Of a stretch of DNA of 7,926 bases, positions 6,822-7,926 are shown piece after piece. The stretch is from an uncultured Actinomycetes bacterium (GTDB lineage: Bacteria > Actinomycetota > Actinomycetes > Nanopelagicales > Nanopelagicaceae). Where the stretch lies: the NCBI GenBank assembly GCA_903932695.1, contig CAIZGZ010000093.1, positions 1 to 7,926 of the forward strand. Reading direction: 5' to 3'. How positions within the stretch are numbered: position 1 is the stretch's first letter; each line of letters opens with the position of its first letter. Position numbers and translations under genes: made by a program. The notes under the pieces were generated by a model. It saw only the letters and a list, made by a program, of their open reading frames with translations, did not search any database and was not told where the DNA came from.

Positions 6822-7697
6822 ATGAGTACGAGCGCTACCTCGATCGCAATTGGTATCTTTGATGGCGTCCATGCTGGCCACCAAGAGATTTTGTCCGAAG
6901 CTGCGCGACATGGTGCAGTTACCGTTCTCACCTTCGATCCACACCCCACCTCAGTCTTCGCGCCAGAGCGCACGCCTAGCTCGCTCGTCTCGTTGCAAGA
7001 TCGCATCGCACTTCTCAAAGAACACGGTGCAAGTGATGTTGTAGTTATCCCATTCACCAAAGAATTTGCAGCAAAGAGCCCGGATCAATTTATCGAAGAG
7101 ATTTTGAAGGATAGATTGCACGCAACACACATCACCGTCGGGGCAAATTTCACTTTCGGCCATAAAGCTGCGGGTAATGCGCAGTACCTCATCGTGCACT
7201 CAGGTATTCCAGTAAGCGCAGTCCGACTCGAAGAGAACCGGGGAAGTGCGATCTCTTCCTCACGAATTCGTGCATTGGTCGTCGATGGCGATGTAGAGCG
7301 CGCTAACGAGCTACTGACTCGAAATTTCTATCTGCGCGGTCCGGTCGTTCATGGCGAGAAGCGTGGTCGTGAGATCGGTTATCCCACTGCAAATATCGGT
7401 TTAGCCGAGAACGCAACCATCCCCGCCGATGGTGTCTATGCCGGTTGGTTAAGCGTCGATGGCCAGCGCTGGCAGGCAGCGATCTCCATCGGAACTAACC
7501 CAACCTTCCCAGGTGTTCGTGGCCGCCAAGTTGAGGCCTATGCACTTGATCAGACCGGATTGGATCTCTACGACAAAGAGGCGAAATTGGAGTTTGGATT
7601 CCGGCTTCGCGATACCTTGAAGTTCGATGGGCTCGAACCACTTCTGGCGCAGATGAGTCAGGATTGCCAACTCGCCAAGCAGCTCACCTCCTTTTAG
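6822..7697 (+). CDS. ribF: Bifunctional riboflavin kinase/FAD synthetase RibF
   Basis: RibF phosphorylates riboflavin to FMN and adenylylates FMN to FAD in the cytoplasm. The N-terminal FMN adenylyltransferase module shows GIFDGVHAGH (residues 11–20), the F-D-P-H-P segment near 38–42, V-G-A-N-F-T-F-G-H (about 106–114) and I-S-S-S-R-I-R (144–150). The riboflavin kinase module shows R-G-R-E-I-G-Y-P-T-A-N (181–191, with the substrate- and metal-binding Thr189 and Asn191), P-A-D-G-V-Y-A-G (201–208), I-G-T-N-P-T-F (223–229) and V-E-A-Y (catalytic Glu238). Both modules look active. The ATG at 6822 has AAAGGA at 6809–6814. An in-frame TGA at 6807–6809 blocks any longer start, so the N-terminus is shorter by roughly 15–20 residues than in typical homologues. 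The gene lies 4 bp after truB. Confidence 0.96.
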   Translation: MSTSATSIAIGIFDGVHAGHQEILSEAARHGAVTVLTFDPHPTSVFAPERTPSSLVSLQDRIALLKEHGASDVVVIPFTKEFAAKSPDQFIEEILKDRLHATHITVGANFTFGHKAAGNAQYLIVHSGIPVSAVRLEENRGSAISSSRIRALVVDGDVERANELLTRNFYLRGPVVHGEKRGREIGYPTANIGLAENATIPADGVYAGWLSVDGQRWQAAISIGTNPTFPGVRGRQVEAYALDQTGLDLYDKEAKLEFGFRLRDTLKFDGLEPLLAQMSQDCQLAKQLTSF

Positions 7698-7707
7698 CCC
7701 CTGTTTA

Positions 7708-7729
7708 CACGCCTTAAATGAGCGTGCTT
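7708..7729 (+). terminator. Weak terminator-like hairpin after ribF
   Basis: CACGC (7708–7712) and GCGTG (7722–7726) form a 5-bp GC-rich stem with a 9-base loop, followed by CTTTG rather than a real U-run. It starts 11 bases after the ribF TAG. The position suits partial termination at the end of the operon, but the stem is short and the tail poor, so termination may be weak or absent. Confidence 0.3.
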
Positions 7730-7750
7730 TGCGGCCTCATCTGACCGGAT

Positions 7751-7779
7751 TTCTCCCCCTAAACCCCCGCTGGTAGCCT
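7751..7779 (+). promoter_or_regulatory. Candidate rpsO promoter
   Basis: TAGCCT at 7774–7779 fits the loose actinobacterial -10 pattern (TANNNT) and is preceded by TGG, giving an extended -10. Seventeen bases further upstream, TTCTCC at 7751–7756 is a poor -35. Transcription would begin near 7786, giving rpsO a leader of about 75 bases that includes the paired elements noted below. This is a pattern match only. Confidence 0.4.
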
Positions 7780-7810
7780 TGGCCCTGCAAAACCTAAAGC
7801 GAGTAATTGC

Positions 7811-7853
7811 GCCTTCGTGATTCACACCGAGGCCCTCGTGACAGCACAAGGAG
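7811..7853 (+). promoter_or_regulatory. Structured rpsO leader, possible S15 autoregulatory element
   Basis: Two competing folds can be drawn. In the first, GCCTT (7811–7815) pairs with GAGGC (7829–7833), enclosing GTG (7817–7819) with CAC (7823–7825). In the second, TCAC (7822–7825) pairs with GTGA (7838–7841) and GAG (7829–7831) with CTC (7835–7837). In the second fold GCCTT is freed, and its CCTT could pair with AAGG of the Shine-Dalgarno AAGGAG (7848–7853). A TCGTGA copy at 7815–7820 recurs at 7836–7841. S15 is known to repress its own mRNA through structured leaders in several phyla, including Actinomycetota; that this leader does so is inference. Confidence 0.45.
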
Positions 7854-7859
7854 TGCCAC

Positions 7860-7926
7860 ATGGCTTTACAGCCTGCAGAGAAAAAAGAGATCATCGCAAA
7901 ATATGGCGCTTCCGCCACTGACACAG
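7860..7926 (+). CDS. rpsO: 30S ribosomal protein S15, 3' truncated
   Basis: S15 is a primary 16S rRNA-binding protein of the central domain that organises the platform of the 30S subunit. Only 22 codons are visible before the window ends. The N-terminus M-A-L-x-x-A-E-K-K-E-I-I-A-K-Y matches the S15 start, including the K-x-x-I-I-x-x-Y helix, and is followed by a D-T pair where S15 proteins have the D-T-G-S-P-E-V-Q motif. A strong AAGGAG ends six bases before the ATG. The position after ribF is the standard truB–ribF–rpsO order, usually followed by pnp, which would lie beyond the window. Confidence 0.92.
   Translation, partial: MALQPAEKKEIIAKYGASATDT

Noticed and set aside
7755..7768. Telomere-like CCCCCTAAACCCCC tract
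   Set aside because: It occurs once with only two C-runs, too few for a quadruplex or a telomeric repeat; treated as promoter-spacer sequence.
7694..7924. Antisense open frame of 76 codons across the ribF–rpsO gap
   Set aside because: It covers the rpsO start and leader on the opposite strand, has no recognisable motif, and its presence follows from low stop density.

Overview
The window holds the conserved bacterial rimP–nusA–ylxR–infB–rbfA–truB–ribF–rpsO block, all on the + strand, plus the nearly complete end of an unrelated membrane-protein gene on the left. The order fits Actinomycetota: no ylxQ (L7Ae-like) gene lies between ylxR and infB, infB starts with GTG and has a long Pro/Ala/Gly/Arg-rich linker, the NusA KH domains look actinobacterial, and ribF is followed by rpsO. 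Base composition looks only moderately GC-rich by eye (not counted). That, with the tight packing, suggests a lower-GC, possibly streamlined actinobacterium such as a freshwater lineage. This placement is an inference from gene order and protein sequence, not a search result.

Layout. Bases 2–754 are a TSUP (TauE/SafE-type) permease whose start lies off the left edge. A 46-bp AT-rich gap leads to rimP (801–1247) and, 2 bp later, nusA (1250–2395). ylxR (2407–2676) follows after 11 bp. The 96-bp ylxR–infB gap (2677–2772) is unusual. It carries a chain of three tiny ORFs joined by ATGA stop/start overlaps, and two hairpins. infB (2773–5508) abuts rbfA (5509–5925) with no gap. truB (5942–6817) follows 16 bp later and ribF (6822–7697) 4 bp after that. 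A 162-bp gap then has a weak terminator-like hairpin, a candidate promoter and a structured leader before rpsO, which runs off the right edge (7860–7926). No stretch above 300 bases lacks a gene.

Function. The block links transcription with ribosome assembly and translation initiation: NusA on RNA polymerase and rRNA antitermination; RimP, RbfA and S15 in 30S assembly; IF2 in initiation; TruB in tRNA U55 modification; YlxR as a small RNA-binding protein. RibF makes FMN and FAD and is a common passenger here. No mobile element, CRISPR array, tRNA or rRNA was seen.

The coding content is ordinary. The observations most worth checking are regulatory: the chained minicistrons and hairpins before infB, and the mutually exclusive stems in the rpsO leader.
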